DNA from: Chryseolinea soli
GTDB lineage: Bacteria > Bacteroidota > Bacteroidia > Cytophagales > Cyclobacteriaceae
DNA: 64,000 bases
Assembly (NCBI RefSeq): GCF_003589925.1
Contig: NZ_CP032382.1
Location: forward strand, 6,386,001-6,450,000
Direction: 5' to 3'
This document shows, one piece after another, positions 63,100-64,000 of the stretch. Numbering within the stretch: the stretch's first letter is position 1; each line of letters begins with the position of its first letter. The notes beneath the pieces were generated by a model. The model was given only the letters and a program-made list of their open reading frames with translations, had not been told where the DNA came from and did no database searches. Both the position numbers and the translations under genes were made by a program.

Positions 63100-63408
63100 A
63101 TGCCTGGAAAACCCGCAGCAAGAAATATGGACAAACACGTTTGTCCACAGCCGTTATCGAGTGGCACCGGTGTTCACGGGCCGGGCACCATCACCGCCAC
63201 GGGCGCGGCGCAGGTGTATATCAATCAACAAATGGCGGCGGTGGAAGGCGACATGTGTATTTGTGTGGAGCCCGGCAACACGATCAAGCAGGGGTCGTCC
63301 ACGGTCTTCTTCAAAAGCAAAGCTGCGGCGAGACAACTGGACCCGACGACGCACAACCCTGGAGGCTTTATTATGTTGGGTTCTCTCAATGTTTTTATCG
63401 GCGATTAA
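63100..63408 (+). CDS. PAAR-like spike tip protein
   Basis: 102 residues. Start with PGKPAARNMDKHVCPQPLSS, then PAAR-like GPGTITATGAAQVYINQQM with Cys in GDMCICVEPG and the ending GGFIMLGSLNVFIGD. PAAR domains sharpen the VgrG tip and carry a metal. It lies 53 bases after the VgrG gene. Confidence 0.82.
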   Translation: MPGKPAARNMDKHVCPQPLSSGTGVHGPGTITATGAAQVYINQQMAAVEGDMCICVEPGNTIKQGSSTVFFKSKAAARQLDPTTHNPGGFIMLGSLNVFIGD

Positions 63409-63418
63409 AACGAGTGCT

Positions 63419-63856
63419 ATGGACTATTTATTCAACAACCAGCAAACGGAACAAAAAGCTTTTCTTGGAAAGGGATGGGCATTTCCGCCACACTTCGATC
63501 GCGCCACGGGCACAGCCGAGATGGTGCAGTATGAAGAAGATATCTGGCAGAGCCTGCAGATACTGTTCAGCACCAGTATCCGCGAACGCGTACTACAGCC
63601 GACGTATGGCTGCAATCCCGAGGACTATGTGTTCACGTCGCTGAACGTGTCGTTCCTCACCTACCTCGAAGACCTCATCCGCAAGAACATTGCCCAGAAC
63701 GAACCGCGCATCAAGCTGCAAACGCTTTCCATCGTGACCGGCCAGTTGGAAGGCACCCTGGAGATCGTCCTGGACTACATCGTGCGAAGCACCAACACGC
63801 GGTTCAACCGTGTGTATCCTTTCTACAAGCAAGAAGGCACAAACGTTGAATTATGA
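63419..63856 (+). CDS. Baseplate gp25-like protein (Pvc9/Afp9-like)
   Basis: 145 residues from ATG 63419, ten bases after the PAAR gene. gp25-type signs: GWAFPPHFDRATGTAEMV, DIWQSLQILFSTSIRERVLQ, and LIRKNIAQNEPRIKLQTLSI. It helps start sheath assembly. It overlaps the next gene by four bases (ATGA). Confidence 0.88.
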   Translation: MDYLFNNQQTEQKAFLGKGWAFPPHFDRATGTAEMVQYEEDIWQSLQILFSTSIRERVLQPTYGCNPEDYVFTSLNVSFLTYLEDLIRKNIAQNEPRIKLQTLSIVTGQLEGTLEIVLDYIVRSTNTRFNRVYPFYKQEGTNVEL

Positions 63857-64000
63857 TCCTACACTGCAACACCCTGTCCCATTCCCTCGTGCACAGCGGC
63901 ACGCAGCAGCGCGACCGCTTGTTGCTGAGTCTCATCCCCGGGCAACTGAAAATAGACGATCGCTCCATCGAGCAACTGATCGCCTTTGCCGGAACCCTAT
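63853..64000 (+). CDS. Baseplate J/gp47-like protein, 5' end only (Pvc11/Afp11-like)
   Basis: Frame MILHCNTLSHSLVHSGTQ continues to the window edge, with RDRLLLSLIPGQLKIDDRSI then EQLIAFAG, the typical opening of the large eCIS baseplate protein. Only 49 codons are visible, so this rests on order and N-terminal pattern. Confidence 0.65.
   Translation, partial: MILHCNTLSHSLVHSGTQQRDRLLLSLIPGQLKIDDRSIEQLIAFAGTL

Overview
The window reads as chromosomal DNA of a Bacteroidota bacterium, most likely a soil or freshwater Cytophagales member (inference). Support comes from an HmuY-type heme lipoprotein, SusC-era style TonB receptor, FtsX/MacB-like permease of the Bacteroidota type, SigZ sigma factor, many lipoproteins and outer-membrane barrels, TAnnTTTG-type promoter boxes, weak Shine-Dalgarno use and a GC content slightly above 50 percent. 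No rRNA, CRISPR array, transposase or prophage lysis gene was seen. One tRNA gene with anticodon CAU is present.

Layout. 1-3.0 kb: end of the biotin carboxylase gene, an M50 protease, a HAD phosphatase and the tRNA. 3.1-4.7 kb: a TolB-like propeller lipoprotein and a small membrane protein. 5.0-12.1 kb: a complete heme-uptake operon (binding protein, permease, ATPase, HemS-like heme handler, TonB receptor, HmuY-like lipoprotein, small CxxC protein) behind a promoter that overlaps a perfect 10-bp inverted repeat. 12.3-20.0 kb: a cytoplasmic HtrA-like protease, small unknowns, Nudix, a MarR gene divergent from a TIM-barrel hydrolase, a MarR-GNAT fusion, an iron alcohol dehydrogenase and an ABM monooxygenase. 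20.1-30.2 kb: MscS channel, a two-gene membrane unit with duplicated HLHP motifs, an LVIVD lipoprotein cluster, an SGNH esterase and an FtsX-like permease. 30.4-37 kb: unknown lipoproteins and barrels, a CDF-like transporter, a PAP2 phosphatase and a 24-residue peptide made of three Cys-Cys pairs.

37.5-41.2 kb is an arsenic operon, arsR-arsC-acr3-arsO-sigZ, in which a SigZ-type sigma factor with a Cys-rich tail overlaps the flavin monooxygenase gene. 42.0-54.0 kb starts with a TPR regulator-like protein and continues with envelope proteins (DUF4136 lipoprotein, barrels, PepSY-like protein) and two sulfatases with a HAD phosphatase between them. Two promoter regions here share GTTTAAC direct repeats spaced by one and two helical turns.

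54.3-64.0 kb: an orphan LytTR regulator, then the first twelve or so genes of an extracellular contractile injection system (eCIS): cap/terminator (DUF4255), sheath, two tube proteins, DUF5908, LysM tube-baseplate adaptor, VgrG-like hub, PAAR tip, gp25 and the start of a large baseplate protein that runs off the window. Two genes in it are unrecognised. Intergenic DNA carries four copies of a three-palindrome REP-like element, a seven-unit 11-bp tandem repeat and a three-unit 20-bp tandem repeat.
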